Source of the DNA: Marinobacter caseinilyticus
Lineage (GTDB): Bacteria > Pseudomonadota > Gammaproteobacteria > Pseudomonadales > Oleiphilaceae
Length of the DNA stretch: 64,000 nt
Direction of reading: 5' to 3'
Assembly (NCBI RefSeq): GCF_011074955.1
Contig: NZ_WUQJ01000019.1
Location: 62,001 to 126,000, forward strand
In this document: one piece after another, positions 7,977-18,730 of the stretch
Position numbering within the stretch: position 1 is the stretch's first letter
Layout of the letters: the number at the start of each line of letters is the position of its first letter
Notes under the pieces: generated by a model
Seen by the model: the letters and a program-made list of their open reading frames with translations, nothing else
What the model was told of the DNA's origin: nothing
Database searches by the model: none
Position numbers and translations under genes: made by a program

Positions 7977-8947
7977 GGGCTCGTTGTCCGGTAGAGGTCT
8001 GGATCGCTTGACGACGGTCGGGTTTTAAATCGGCGGTGCATCCATAAGTATTGATCCGGGTACCGACGAACTTCCCGTTCGATGGTGGCATTCACACGGC
8101 TGGCGTCAGCCATCTCGTCAGCGGACGGGAAATTTTCCAGGGCCGGTTGAAAATAAATATCGTACCCGACTTCCCCTTCGCGACGAAAATGGCTGAAGGG
8201 TATCACCGCGCAGCCACTGCGCTGTGCAATGCGGGCAGTGGCCGTAATGCTGGCCGCCGGGATGCCGAAAAAGGGCGCAAACACGGTGCCCTTTCGGCCA
8301 TAGTCCTGATCGGTCGCATACCAGACCGCACGATTCTCACTCAGCCGGCGCAGCAAGCCCCGCAGGTCCTTGCTGCCCAGCGCAACGCCATAGCGGCGCT
8401 CCCGGGCGCGCGTCATAACGGCGTTCATCAACGGATTGTTATGGTCGCGTTGCATGACGTCCGCGTCAATGAACAGCGACACCAGGCTGCCGCCAAGGTC
8501 CAGCGTACTGTAGTGGCCGCCGAGTAGAAGTGCACCGTGGCCCCGGGCCAGAGCCGTTTCGACGTGTTGGAGGCCATGAACCCGGGTTATCGGCCTGAAG
8601 TCTTCCGGATCCCGAAACCAGGCCAGACCAATTTCCATGAAGCCAATGCCATTGGAGTGAAAGGTCTTTCGCACCAGTGCCTGATGCTCTTCGGGGCTCA
8701 GTGTGGGGAAGCACAACTGAATATTCACGTTGGCGATGTGACGCCGACGGGGGATAAGCCTGTAGGCCAGTTCGCCCACCGCAACACCGAGCCGCCACTG
8801 GATTGACATGGGCAGCAGCGCAAGCAGCCGCATGCATCCCACGCTGATCCAGGTGGGCCACCAGCGTGGGTGAAGGTAGTGGTAATAGTTGGTATCTCGG
8901 GTTTTCTTTTTGGGCTGGCTCACGTTGCTCAGAGACCTTCCTGTCAT
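7973..8947 (-). CDS. LpxL/HtrB-family lipid A acyltransferase (second copy)
   Basis: The 324-residue protein is of the lauroyl/myristoyl acyltransferase family. After a polar N-terminus (YYHYLHPRWWPTW) and a hydrophobic anchor, it has the catalytic HX4D motif in GGHYSTLDL. The blocks ATDQDYGRKGTVFAPFFGIP and YLWMHRRFKTRP follow, matching LpxL/LpxP/LpxM. The motif ends in Asp here but in Glu in the paralogue at 3075-3980, so they are distinct enzymes, plausibly adding two different secondary acyl chains. It heads a four-gene overlapping minus-strand unit and is divergent from waaA, whose product makes the Kdo2-lipid IVA substrate of such acyltransferases. Confidence 0.9.
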   Translation of the reverse strand: MTGRSLSNVSQPKKKTRDTNYYHYLHPRWWPTWISVGCMRLLALLPMSIQWRLGVAVGELAYRLIPRRRHIANVNIQLCFPTLSPEEHQALVRKTFHSNGIGFMEIGLAWFRDPEDFRPITRVHGLQHVETALARGHGALLLGGHYSTLDLGGSLVSLFIDADVMQRDHNNPLMNAVMTRARERRYGVALGSKDLRGLLRRLSENRAVWYATDQDYGRKGTVFAPFFGIPAASITATARIAQRSGCAVIPFSHFRREGEVGYDIYFQPALENFPSADEMADASRVNATIEREVRRYPDQYLWMHRRFKTRPSSSDPDLYRTTSP

Positions 8948-9118
8948 GACTGAGTGTGGGGGTCACGTTATCAAGCGCCAGTTTAGCAGTGGAGGTGACG
9001 TTGTATAAGACTTCATTATCGGTTTGTCGCAGCGCTAGTCTGCCGTGTGCGGGCAGTGCAAGCGAAAGAAGGCCGGTTTAGGTAGAATGGCGCCCAGTTC
9101 GTTTTACACGGAGTTGTC

Positions 9119-10375
9119 ATGCTGCACTTTTTATACTCACTGTTTTTCAGGATGGCGTTGCCGTTTGTGCTCATTCGGCTGTGGTGGCAAGGCCGCCAGT
9201 CACCGGAAACCTGGGCACACTGGCAGCAGCGGTTGGGGTTTGTCCCAAAATCAAAGGAACCGGTGATCTGGGTGCACGCTGTATCCGTCGGCGAGACGAT
9301 TGCAGCCGCGCCACTTGTGACAGCATTGCTGAAGCGAAACCCGGATATTCCAATTTTAATGACGGCGATGACCGCCACGGGCTCCCAGCGCGCCAAGGCG
9401 ATGTTTGGTGACCAGGTACAGTACGCGTTTTCACCCTACGACACGCCCGGATCGGTGAGTCGGTTTGTTGATCGTGTCCGGCCCCGGGCCCTGGTGATCA
9501 TGGAGACTGAGCTCTGGCCCAATATGATTGCGCTTGCCCGTCAGCGCCAGGTGCCTACCTTTCTCATCAATGCCCGGTTATCGAGCCGCTCGGCAAAAGG
9601 TTATCAGCGCATTATTTCTCTGGTCCGGCCTCTGTTACAAAGCATCAGCTGGATAGCAGCTCAGGCGGAAGAGGACGCAAAGCGCTTCTTGCGAATCGGT
9701 GCCAGCCCTCAGACCGTGTCGGTAACCGGCAGCATCAAATTCGATGTGGCCATCACCCCTGCGTTGCGCGACACGGCATCGGCACTTCGCCATTTTTTGG
9801 GTGCACAGCGGCCCGTGTGGATTGCCGCCAGCACCCACGAAGGTGAAGACCGGCAAGTATTGCAAGCTCACCGGCAATTGCTGGAAGCGGTGCCCGACGC
9901 GCTGTTGGTGATCGTGCCACGGCATCCAGAAAGGTTCGACGACGTATCCGAATTAATCACCGAACACGGCTTCAGTCAGGCCCGGCGCTCGGCCAGCACC
10001 GAGGCAAACCGCGTGCAGGTCTATCTGGGCGATACCATGGGTGAGCTGTTGATGCTGTTTGGCGCCTCAGATATTGCGTTTGTTGGTGGCTCCCTGATCG
10101 AGCGCGGTGGTCACAACCCTCTGGAACCCGCCGCTTGGGGTATACCCGTGATATCGGGCCCGCACGTGTTTAACTTTGAGACTATTTACCAGCATCTCAA
10201 TGCGGGAGACGCCTTGCGGATCACCCACAACAGCAAGGAGTTGGCCGATTGCGTCACTCAACTGATTCAGGACCAGGCTGCGGCCCGGCAGGCCGGAACC
10301 AACGCGCTCAAGGTTGTCGATGACAACCGTGGCGCGTTGGAAAAGGTAGTAACAGGCATTATCGAGCGGGTGTGA
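9119..10375 (+). CDS. waaA: 3-deoxy-D-manno-octulosonic acid (Kdo) transferase
   Basis: WaaA (KdtA) transfers Kdo from CMP-Kdo to lipid IVA at the inner membrane, the first step of LPS core assembly. The 418-residue length is standard. An N-terminal anchor (LHFLYSLFFRMALPF) precedes the glycosyltransferase domain. The AVSVGE motif (Glu about 59, the family's catalytic base position) is followed by METELWPN, VTGSIKFD and the C-terminal GGSLIERGGHNPLEPAAW nucleotide-binding block. ATG 9119 has a GGAG ribosome binding site. The gene is divergent from the acyltransferase-led unit and convergent with tolC, with only 12 bp between stops. Confidence 0.96.
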   Translation: MLHFLYSLFFRMALPFVLIRLWWQGRQSPETWAHWQQRLGFVPKSKEPVIWVHAVSVGETIAAAPLVTALLKRNPDIPILMTAMTATGSQRAKAMFGDQVQYAFSPYDTPGSVSRFVDRVRPRALVIMETELWPNMIALARQRQVPTFLINARLSSRSAKGYQRIISLVRPLLQSISWIAAQAEEDAKRFLRIGASPQTVSVTGSIKFDVAITPALRDTASALRHFLGAQRPVWIAASTHEGEDRQVLQAHRQLLEAVPDALLVIVPRHPERFDDVSELITEHGFSQARRSASTEANRVQVYLGDTMGELLMLFGASDIAFVGGSLIERGGHNPLEPAAWGIPVISGPHVFNFETIYQHLNAGDALRITHNSKELADCVTQLIQDQAAARQAGTNALKVVDDNRGALEKVVTGIIERV

Positions 10376-10387
10376 GGTCCGTCTGAA

Positions 10388-11779
10388 TCAGTTGTTGGCG
10401 GGTTCGTCTATGGTTTTGTTGTCATTGGCCAGCGCTTCAATGCCCGGGGCCGTGTCACTTAGCCAGCGGTTAAGATCGATCAGATCCTGGGGGCTCAGAG
10501 TCCCGGCGGCCTGCTTGAGTGTCAGCGTGTTGACGACGTAGTCATAACGGGCGTTGGCAAAATCCCGCAGTGCCACGTAATAGGCCTGTTCGGCGTCAAG
10601 CACTTCGACAATATTGCGGGTGCCGACATCGTACCCCGCGCGAGTCGCATCCAAGGCACTGCGCCGAGACACGATCGTTTGCTCCAGCGCAGAGGCGGTC
10701 TCGATGTTGGTGTTAACGGTGCGGAACAGGCTGCGCGTGTTAACCCGAATATCTCTGCGCACCGTGCGCAAGGATTGTTCGGCGACGTCCACCAGGGACC
10801 GTTGACGTCGGACGCCCGCTTGAGTGCCTCCGCCGAGGTATAGCGGCACGTTCAGTGACAGGCTGATAACCCCTTCCGTCGTGGTGCCATCGGTTTGGCC
10901 CTGGCTCGCGAAGGCAGTGCCACTCTGATTGATGCCGTCGATTTCAGTATTGCCGTACGAGGCATTGAGATCCAGCGTGGGGTAGTGGCCAGCTTTGGCG
11001 GTTTTCAGGGTGGACTCACTGGCGTCCAGGCTGTAGCTCGCCGATTGAATCTGCCAGTTTTGTTCCAGGGCAATGTCTTCCCAGGCTTCGGGATTCATCG
11101 GTTCTGGCCTGATAAGAGGAAACGCCTGAACCAGGTTGTTGAGCGTTTCCGTGTATTCGCCGGTGAGACGTGCCAGTTGCTCTCGTGCGATGTCGAGGTC
11201 GCTTTCCGCGGCGATACGTCGGCTCTTGCTGTCGTCGTAACTGGCGCGCGCTTCGAACACCTCGGTAATCGCAATCAGGCCCACATCGTAACGCTCGCGG
11301 GCTTGCTCATACTGGCGCTGAATGGCTGCCTCGGCGGCCCGGGTGGTGGTCAGGTTGTCGCTGGCGCGAAGCACATTGAAGTAAGCGCTGGCGACGTCAA
11401 GAATCAGTTGTTGCTGAGCGAGATTGTAATCCGCACGGGCCGCTTCGCTCTGCAGTTCGCTGGTTTTATATTCGAACCACGCCCCGGCGCGGAACAACGG
11501 CTGGGTCAGACGCACGCCGTAGCCGTAGGTTCTATAGCTGAGCTCTCTGTTGTCCGAGTCGCTGTCAATGTGGCTGGCATCACCGTAAGCATTGATCTGC
11601 GGCAACAACCCGCTGCGGCTGACATCGATGCTGGCCTGCTGGGCTTCGTAGCTCGCTCGGGCAGAAGCGATGCCGGAGTCATAGGAAAGCGCTTTCTCGT
11701 ATGTTTCCACCAGATCCATGGCAAGTGCGGGCTGTGCCGAAAAAACGGCGATCAGACCACAAAGCAGTCGTTTGTTCAT
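10388..11779 (-). CDS. tolC: TolC-family outer membrane efflux/secretion channel
   Basis: From ATG 11779 the product has 463 residues. The start follows a clear AGGAG ribosome binding site and begins a signal peptide (MNKRLLCGLIAVFSAQPALA, cleaved before MDLVETYEKAL). The first mature residues are the usual start of TolC. Two OEP repeats of coiled-coil helices follow, for example LQSEAARADYNLAQQQLI and VGTRNIVEVLDAEQAYYVA. TolC trimers form the outer membrane duct for type I secretion and RND efflux pumps. The gene lies divergent from thiC and convergent with waaA. No pump or adaptor genes are adjacent, so it is probably the general-purpose TolC. Confidence 0.93.
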   Translation of the reverse strand: MNKRLLCGLIAVFSAQPALAMDLVETYEKALSYDSGIASARASYEAQQASIDVSRSGLLPQINAYGDASHIDSDSDNRELSYRTYGYGVRLTQPLFRAGAWFEYKTSELQSEAARADYNLAQQQLILDVASAYFNVLRASDNLTTTRAAEAAIQRQYEQARERYDVGLIAITEVFEARASYDDSKSRRIAAESDLDIAREQLARLTGEYTETLNNLVQAFPLIRPEPMNPEAWEDIALEQNWQIQSASYSLDASESTLKTAKAGHYPTLDLNASYGNTEIDGINQSGTAFASQGQTDGTTTEGVISLSLNVPLYLGGGTQAGVRRQRSLVDVAEQSLRTVRRDIRVNTRSLFRTVNTNIETASALEQTIVSRRSALDATRAGYDVGTRNIVEVLDAEQAYYVALRDFANARYDYVVNTLTLKQAAGTLSPQDLIDLNRWLSDTAPGIEALANDNKTIDEPANN

Positions 11780-11934
11780 AAACACTCCTGAAACGTGAGG
11801 ACGCAATGCTGCGGCGACGAGATAGCGGCAGTCATTATGGACAATAATCATTTCGATCTCTACACTTGCAAAAGACACCTAATGCCGCTGCAGCAGTAGT
11901 GCAAGCCAGGGCCATACGGGTGTCGACTTCAAGC

Positions 11935-13987
<2,053 letters not shown>

Positions 13988-13988
<1 letters not shown>

Positions 13989-14010
13989 CCGGGTGTGCCC
14001 GGTTTTCGTT
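13988..14010 (+). terminator. Probable Rho-independent terminator of thiC
   Basis: A six-base-pair stem ACCGGG (13988-13993) / CCCGGT (13998-14003) with a TGTG loop is followed by TTTTCGTT. It begins at the last base of the thiC stop codon. The T-tract is short, so termination may be partial. Confidence 0.6.
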
Positions 14011-14089
14011 GTGAGAACGGAAACCGGGACTTGAAACCTTCATCCAGAGCCAGCTATTGTTCGCCTTCACCCACTGACGTAGTGCCCTT

Positions 14090-14722
14090 ATGCCTGACCC
14101 CAAGCCGTTTCAATTCTCTGAACACGACGTGCACGTCAAAAGCCGGGACACCGTCTTCCAGGGTTTTTTTCGGGTCGATAAACTGATGTTGAGTCACGCC
14201 ACGTTTGCGGGCGGGGAATCCCAGGTTTTCAGCCGTGAGCTGTTCATACGGGGCGACGCCACGTGTGTACTGCCTTATGATCCTAAGAGAGAGGAAGTGG
14301 TATTGCTGGAGCAGTTTCGCCCGGGCGCAATGGGGCGATCACAGTCACCCTGGTTGTTGGAACTGGTGGCGGGTATGAACGAAGAGGGTGAAAGCGCGGA
14401 AGACGTCGCACACCGGGAAGCGGAGGAGGAAGCGGGTTTAAGTTTCAGCGCCCTGGAGCCTGTTTGTAACTATCTGGTGTCTCCAGGCGGTACTACCGAG
14501 ATGGTGCACCTGTTCTGTGGTTGTGTCAGTACGGACGGCGCAGGTGGTTTGTTTGGTCTTGAGGCGGAGCATGAGGACATAAGAGCTCATGTGTTCTCAG
14601 TGGATGATGCCCTGGCAATGATGGCGGCGGGCCACATCAATAACGCCGCCGCGATCATCAGTCTTCAGTGGTTGCAGCTGAATCGCTCCAGGCTGCAGCG
14701 GGAGTGGCGCGAACGTGGGTGA
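14090..14722 (+). CDS. nudF: ADP-ribose pyrophosphatase (Nudix hydrolase)
   Basis: The 210-residue Nudix enzyme is predicted to hydrolyse ADP-ribose to AMP and ribose 5-phosphate. The Nudix box is complete: G-x5-E-x7-REAEEEAGL within GMNEEGESAEDV and the following HREAEEEAGL. The SPGGTTEMVHLF block downstream is typical of the NudF/ADPRase subgroup rather than RppH. It is the first gene of a run nudF-yqiB-cpdA-yqiA that is conserved in enterobacteria and pseudomonads, where parE follows. Here gcvH follows instead. Confidence 0.92.
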   Translation: MPDPKPFQFSEHDVHVKSRDTVFQGFFRVDKLMLSHATFAGGESQVFSRELFIRGDATCVLPYDPKREEVVLLEQFRPGAMGRSQSPWLLELVAGMNEEGESAEDVAHREAEEEAGLSFSALEPVCNYLVSPGGTTEMVHLFCGCVSTDGAGGLFGLEAEHEDIRAHVFSVDDALAMMAAGHINNAAAIISLQWLQLNRSRLQREWRERG

Positions 14723-14729
14723 GTGGACA

Positions 14730-15206
14730 ATGCGGCAAAAGTCTTACGTACCGGATATTCGACGGTTCGGGGCACTCTGTGAGGGGAACTACCTGAGGAT
14801 TTGCCAGCTCCGTAAACTCGAATCGAACGGCAAGCCGGTATCCGAATTCGAATTGCACCGGGGTGAGCAATACTTTGGCCGGGTTCGCCTGGAAGTCTTG
14901 CAGCGGGCAAGGTTCACTGAGACGTTGCTTCTGGAACAAGTTCACAACGGTGGCAAATGGCTGAACAATCCGCAGTTAACTGTGCGGGTCTACCACGACG
15001 CATCAATGGTTGAAGTGATCAGTTGCTACCGTGATCATCACATTGCTGCGGTTAACGATTATCCCAACCGCTACATGCATCACCCGGATGAGAAAGTTCA
15101 GGTCAACGGTTTTCTGGCCGACTGGCTGGACTTCTGTTTGCATTTTGGGCACATCCCGCTGACGTTTTCCGGCTGGCCGACGGGCGATCAAATCGACCAA
15201 GGTTGA
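14730..15206 (+). CDS. yqiB: DUF1249 family protein YqiB
   Basis: This 158-residue protein corresponds to YqiB/DUF1249, identified by its RSYVPD-like start (MRQKSYVPDIRRFGALCEGN), the LTVRVYHDASMVEVIS block and the YPNRYMHHPDEKVQVN segment near the C-terminus. Its position between nudF and cpdA is the conserved one. ATG 14730 is chosen because the protein then begins as in relatives; an in-frame GTG at 14715 would overlap nudF. The biochemical function of the family is unknown. Confidence 0.85.
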   Translation: MRQKSYVPDIRRFGALCEGNYLRICQLRKLESNGKPVSEFELHRGEQYFGRVRLEVLQRARFTETLLLEQVHNGGKWLNNPQLTVRVYHDASMVEVISCYRDHHIAAVNDYPNRYMHHPDEKVQVNGFLADWLDFCLHFGHIPLTFSGWPTGDQIDQG

Positions 15207-15298
15207 ATGGCGCCAGGATTCACCTTGCGCCATATTTCGTAAACTGTCTCTCAGCGTCGGTCATAGTGTGATGGTGGTTCTGGAAACCCATCTCAATT

Positions 15299-16147
15299 AT
15301 GGCTAATCTCGGCATAGCCATAAACTCAACAGCGGATGATATGACACGCGCTAAGCACGGTCCTGCATTGCGGGTACTTCAATTAACCGACCCCCATTTG
15401 ATGGCTGATCCGTCAGGTGCCCTTTTGGGTGTCAATACGCGCGACAGCCTTGATGCGGTGATTGCCCTTGCGCACCGGGAATCGCCATCGCCGGATCTCA
15501 TCCTGGCGACCGGGGATATTGCCCAGGACGGATCTGAAGCGGCGTATCAGGCGTTCGCCCACAGACTCGAATCATTCAACTGCCCGACGGCCTGGTTGCC
15601 GGGCAATCATGATGATGTGGACGTGCTGAACTCCGTCATTCAGGGCACTGAGAGCGCGTTGAGACAGCGGGTTATGGGGGGCTGGCATTTTATTCAGTTG
15701 GACTCTTCAGTGCGAGGCAAAGTCCACGGTGAACTGACCGAGAATGAGCTGGCATTTTTAACCTCGGCCCTGACCGGCGAGCCGGACTTACCAACAGTGA
15801 TTTTGCTGCATCACCATCCGGTTGATATTGGTTGCGGCTGGATGGCGGAAATAGGCCTGCGCAACCGGCAAGCCTTCTGGCAGGTTGTGGATCGGTTCGC
15901 GCAGGTCAAGATTGTACTCTGGGGCCACATACACCAAGAGTACGAAGGTCTGCGTAAAGATGTGCGACTGTTGGCCACCCCATCGACGTGCATACAATTT
16001 GAACGGGGCTCTCGTCAATTTTCGGTTGAGGCGCTGGCGCCGGGGTATCGCTGGTTTAACTTTTTCCCTTCTGGCGAATTTGAAACCGGTATCCATCGGG
16101 CCGAAGATTTTGTGTACGATCTGGACGCCGACAGTACCGGTTACTGA
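15299..16147 (+). CDS. cpdA: 3',5'-cyclic AMP phosphodiesterase
   Basis: CpdA hydrolyses cAMP and thereby tunes CRP/Vfr-type signalling. The class III metallophosphoesterase motifs are all present: D-x-H in LTDPHL, GDIAQD, GNHDD, LHHHP and GHIHQE. The ALLGVNTRDS segment matches CpdA specifically. Two starts are possible: ATG 15299 (282 residues) and ATG 15341 (268 residues). The second gives an N-terminus length closer to E. coli CpdA. Neither has a strong ribosome binding site. The gene lies in the conserved nudF-yqiB-cpdA-yqiA run and stops 2 bp before yqiA. Confidence 0.93.
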   Translation: MANLGIAINSTADDMTRAKHGPALRVLQLTDPHLMADPSGALLGVNTRDSLDAVIALAHRESPSPDLILATGDIAQDGSEAAYQAFAHRLESFNCPTAWLPGNHDDVDVLNSVIQGTESALRQRVMGGWHFIQLDSSVRGKVHGELTENELAFLTSALTGEPDLPTVILLHHHPVDIGCGWMAEIGLRNRQAFWQVVDRFAQVKIVLWGHIHQEYEGLRKDVRLLATPSTCIQFERGSRQFSVEALAPGYRWFNFFPSGEFETGIHRAEDFVYDLDADSTGY

Positions 16148-16149
16148 TC

Positions 16150-16767
16150 ATGCCCCCTCGTCTATTAAAAAATCCCGCTGTTCTGTATCTGCACGGTTTT
16201 AACAGTTCGCCACAGTCACAAAAACTCGTTGAGCTGGGCGGGCTGCTGCCGGAGTTGAATCCGGACGTTGAACTTGTTACGCCATTGCTTGGGTTTGATC
16301 CAAAGCAAGCCTATCGGCGAGCTTGTGAGGCCTATGAGGCCGTTTCCGGTCGTTGTGCCGGGGTGGTGGGGAGTTCGTTGGGCGGCTATTATGCGACCGC
16401 CCTGAGCCAGCGGTTTGGCCTTAAAGCGGTACTTATCAACCCCGCCGTTTATCCCTATGAATTGTTGCGCAGCCATCTGGGGCCGCAGCATAATCCCTAT
16501 ACTGGCGAGCGCTATGTGCTCACCGAGCGCCACATGGCGGATTTGCGCGCCCTTGATCCCGGCCCGCTAAAACATCCGAAACAGCTGCTGCTGTTGTTAC
16601 AGAGCGGTGATGAAACGCTCGATTTCAGGCAGGCGATTAGACGGTACCCAGATTCGCCGGCCTGGATTCAGCCGGGCGGGGATCACCGTTTTCAGCGCTT
16701 CGATCGCGTGGTTCCGGCCATGCTGGAGTTTTTAGGCGTTTCTTGCCATACGCGCACCATCGGTTAA
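16150..16767 (+). CDS. yqiA: YqiA-family esterase (alpha/beta hydrolase)
   Basis: The 205-residue alpha/beta hydrolase of the UPF0227/YqiA type has the oxyanion segment YLHGFNSSPQS and the nucleophile elbow GSSLGG, followed by YYATALSQRFGLKAVLINPA. The late Asp (SGDETLD) and His (GGDHRFQRFD) complete a Ser-Asp-His triad. E. coli YqiA has esterase activity on short acyl chains; its physiological substrate is not established. The gene follows cpdA with a 2-bp gap, implying co-transcription. Confidence 0.9.
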   Translation: MPPRLLKNPAVLYLHGFNSSPQSQKLVELGGLLPELNPDVELVTPLLGFDPKQAYRRACEAYEAVSGRCAGVVGSSLGGYYATALSQRFGLKAVLINPAVYPYELLRSHLGPQHNPYTGERYVLTERHMADLRALDPGPLKHPKQLLLLLQSGDETLDFRQAIRRYPDSPAWIQPGGDHRFQRFDRVVPAMLEFLGVSCHTRTIG

Positions 16768-16798
16768 ACTGCCGGAAAAACAGGCCAAGGACTGAACT

Positions 16799-17191
16799 AT
16801 GAGTGAAACACCAGCGGATCTTAAATACATTGAAACTCACCAGTGGGTGCGAGTGGCTGATGATGGCACCGCCACGATCGGGATTACGGATTTTGCCCAG
16901 GAACAGCTGGGCGACGTGGTCTACATTGGTTTGCCAGACGTGGGCGTGCGGGTCAACGGAGGCGAAGAGGCCGGTGTTGCTGAGTCGGTCAAGTCGGCAT
17001 CGGATGTTTTTAGCCCGGTTACCGGTGAGGTGCTGGCGGTGAATGAGAGTCTGGAAGACGAGCCTGAAAAAGTGAATGAAGACCCCTACGGTGAGGGTTG
17101 GATGTTCAAAGTCAAGTTGGCCGACCCCGGCGAACTTGATGGCCTGATGGACGCTGAGGCGTATTCTGAGCACATGGCGTCGGAAGAATAA
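16799..17191 (+). CDS. gcvH: Glycine cleavage system H protein (lipoyl carrier)
   Basis: GcvH shuttles the aminomethyl group between the P and T proteins of glycine cleavage on a lipoyl arm. The 130-residue length is normal, and the lipoylation site is visible as Lys65 in ESVKSASDV. The conserved THQWVR and GEGWMFKVK are also present. ATG 16799 follows an AAGGA ribosome binding site. No gcvT or gcvP is adjacent, so the carrier is encoded apart from its partners, or may serve mainly in lipoate relay. It replaces parE, which follows yqiA in many relatives. Confidence 0.95.
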   Translation: MSETPADLKYIETHQWVRVADDGTATIGITDFAQEQLGDVVYIGLPDVGVRVNGGEEAGVAESVKSASDVFSPVTGEVLAVNESLEDEPEKVNEDPYGEGWMFKVKLADPGELDGLMDAEAYSEHMASEE

Positions 17192-17533
17192 AGTCTTTGA
17201 GGTATCTGTCTGCGGCGGCCGGGCATTGAGTTGCCGCAGATGTCGGCAGCCATGTTCCGACGTGTTCAGCCACGATGTCCCGGTGATGAGTGGAACCTCG
17301 GATCTGGGTGTCTCACCGCCCCTTTCGGTATCTGCCGCCAATCCACATTTTCATCCTGATGTCATGCCTGATTAATTCGTGGATGTCTTAACAAGCGGAT
17401 TAACACGCTTGAACGTCGCTCCGACGACGGAACCACCTTGCTTTCCACTTTGATGGGCTTCGCGCCTGTCGCATAGGCGGTGTACGGCGTATAATCCGCC
17501 CCTTCTTTTAGCGTTGGCACAGAGGTGGGCAGT
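17192..17533. other. 342-bp spacer between gcvH and rlmI with an inverted repeat and a possible promoter
   Basis: No gene is supported. An exact 8-bp inverted repeat, TCTGCGGC (17209-17216) and GCCGCAGA (17233-17240), could form a hairpin after gcvH but has no T-tract. A perfect TATAAT at 17490-17495 lies 39 nt upstream of the rlmI start, and the hexamer 17 nt before it (TGTCGC) is a weak -35. I take it as a candidate rlmI promoter. The rest shows nothing I can name. Confidence 0.45.
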
Positions 17534-18730
17534 ATGAAGTTCCCGGTACTTTATTTGCGAAAGGGCGCTGAGCGTCGTTTACGGGCGGGTCATCTCTGGG
17601 TATACAGTAATGAGGTCGATACACAGCGCTCCCCATTGGCGGGGTTCGAGTCCGGCAGTCAGGCGGAATTGCGCTCGTCGCAGGACAAGCCGCTGGGCAC
17701 CGTGTTTGTAAACCCCAATACGTTGATTTGCGGGCGCCTGATAAGCCGGGATCCAGCCCATGGCATGACGGCCCAGCGTCTGACCCATCGGATGGAAATG
17801 GCCTTGTCGTTGCGGGAGCGATTGTTTCCGGAGCCGTTTTATCGCTGGGTCTTCGGGGACAGTGATGGCTTATCCGGGTTGGTGATTGATCGCTTTGCCG
17901 ATGTGGTGGTGGTGCAAATATCCACCGCTGGCATGGAAGTGATGAAAGAGGCCATCGTAAGGGCGGTTCAGCGCCTGGTGCACCCCAAAGCCATTGTGCT
18001 GAAGAATGACGGCAAAATGCGTCAGGTGGAGGGGCTTGCCAGTTATGTGGAGCACGTTGACGGCGTGCCGGTCGATAGTCTGCAGGTTCGCGAAAACGGT
18101 GTCGATTTTGAAGTGCCACTTGCAGGTGGACAGAAAACCGGTTGGTTCTATGATCACCGGATGAATCGGCAACGTTTGCAAGCCTACGCACCGGGAAAAC
18201 GTGTGTTGGACGTCTTCAGCTACGTCGGTGGCTGGGGCATCCAGGCCGCCGCCGCCGGAGCGTCCCACGTTACGTGTCTCGACAGTTCCACCCAGGCATT
18301 GGATGCTGTCCACCATAATGCCGAACTGAACCGGTTGGCCAATGTGGAATCGATCGAAGGCGACGCCTTCGAAGCATTGAAGGCGCTGTGTGATGAGAAA
18401 GAGAAATACGACATTGTTGTGCTGGATCCGCCGGCGCTGATTCCCCGGCGCCGGGACCAGAAAGCAGGCGAACAGGCTTATGCGCGGCTCAATCAGCTGG
18501 CGCTGAGGTTGTTGGAGCGCGACGGCTTGCTGGTTTCGGCGTCCTGTTCCATGCATCTGTCGCAGGAAAAGCTGATTGATATTATTCGCGGCAGTGGTCG
18601 CAAGATTGACCGCTTCGTTCAGCTGCTAGAGCAGGGGCATCAGGCGCCCGACCACCCCGTTGTGCCAGGCATTCCGGAAACGGATTACATTAAATCGTGT
18701 TTCGTGCGCTCATTGACCGGTTTTCTCTGA
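17534..18730 (+). CDS. rlmI: RlmI-like 23S rRNA (cytosine) methyltransferase
   Basis: The 398-residue protein combines an N-terminal PUA domain (LRKGAERRLRAGHLWVYSNE) with a C-terminal class I SAM-dependent methyltransferase. The SAM site is VLDVFSYVGGWGIQAAAAGA, followed by the catalytic region VLDPPALIPRRRD and SASCSMHL, which contains the likely catalytic cysteine. This is the layout of RlmI, which makes m5C1962 in 23S rRNA. ATG 17534 is preferred over the GTG at 17525 because AGAGGTG sits at the right distance. The last 21 bp overlap the convergent imelysin-like gene. Family is certain, exact target position inferred. Confidence 0.88.
   Translation: MKFPVLYLRKGAERRLRAGHLWVYSNEVDTQRSPLAGFESGSQAELRSSQDKPLGTVFVNPNTLICGRLISRDPAHGMTAQRLTHRMEMALSLRERLFPEPFYRWVFGDSDGLSGLVIDRFADVVVVQISTAGMEVMKEAIVRAVQRLVHPKAIVLKNDGKMRQVEGLASYVEHVDGVPVDSLQVRENGVDFEVPLAGGQKTGWFYDHRMNRQRLQAYAPGKRVLDVFSYVGGWGIQAAAAGASHVTCLDSSTQALDAVHHNAELNRLANVESIEGDAFEALKALCDEKEKYDIVVLDPPALIPRRRDQKAGEQAYARLNQLALRLLERDGLLVSASCSMHLSQEKLIDIIRGSGRKIDRFVQLLEQGHQAPDHPVVPGIPETDYIKSCFVRSLTGFL

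Noticed and set aside
17641..17660. tRNA T-loop-like text GGGTTCGAGTCC
   Set aside because: It lies inside the rlmI coding sequence, and no acceptor or anticodon stems surround it.
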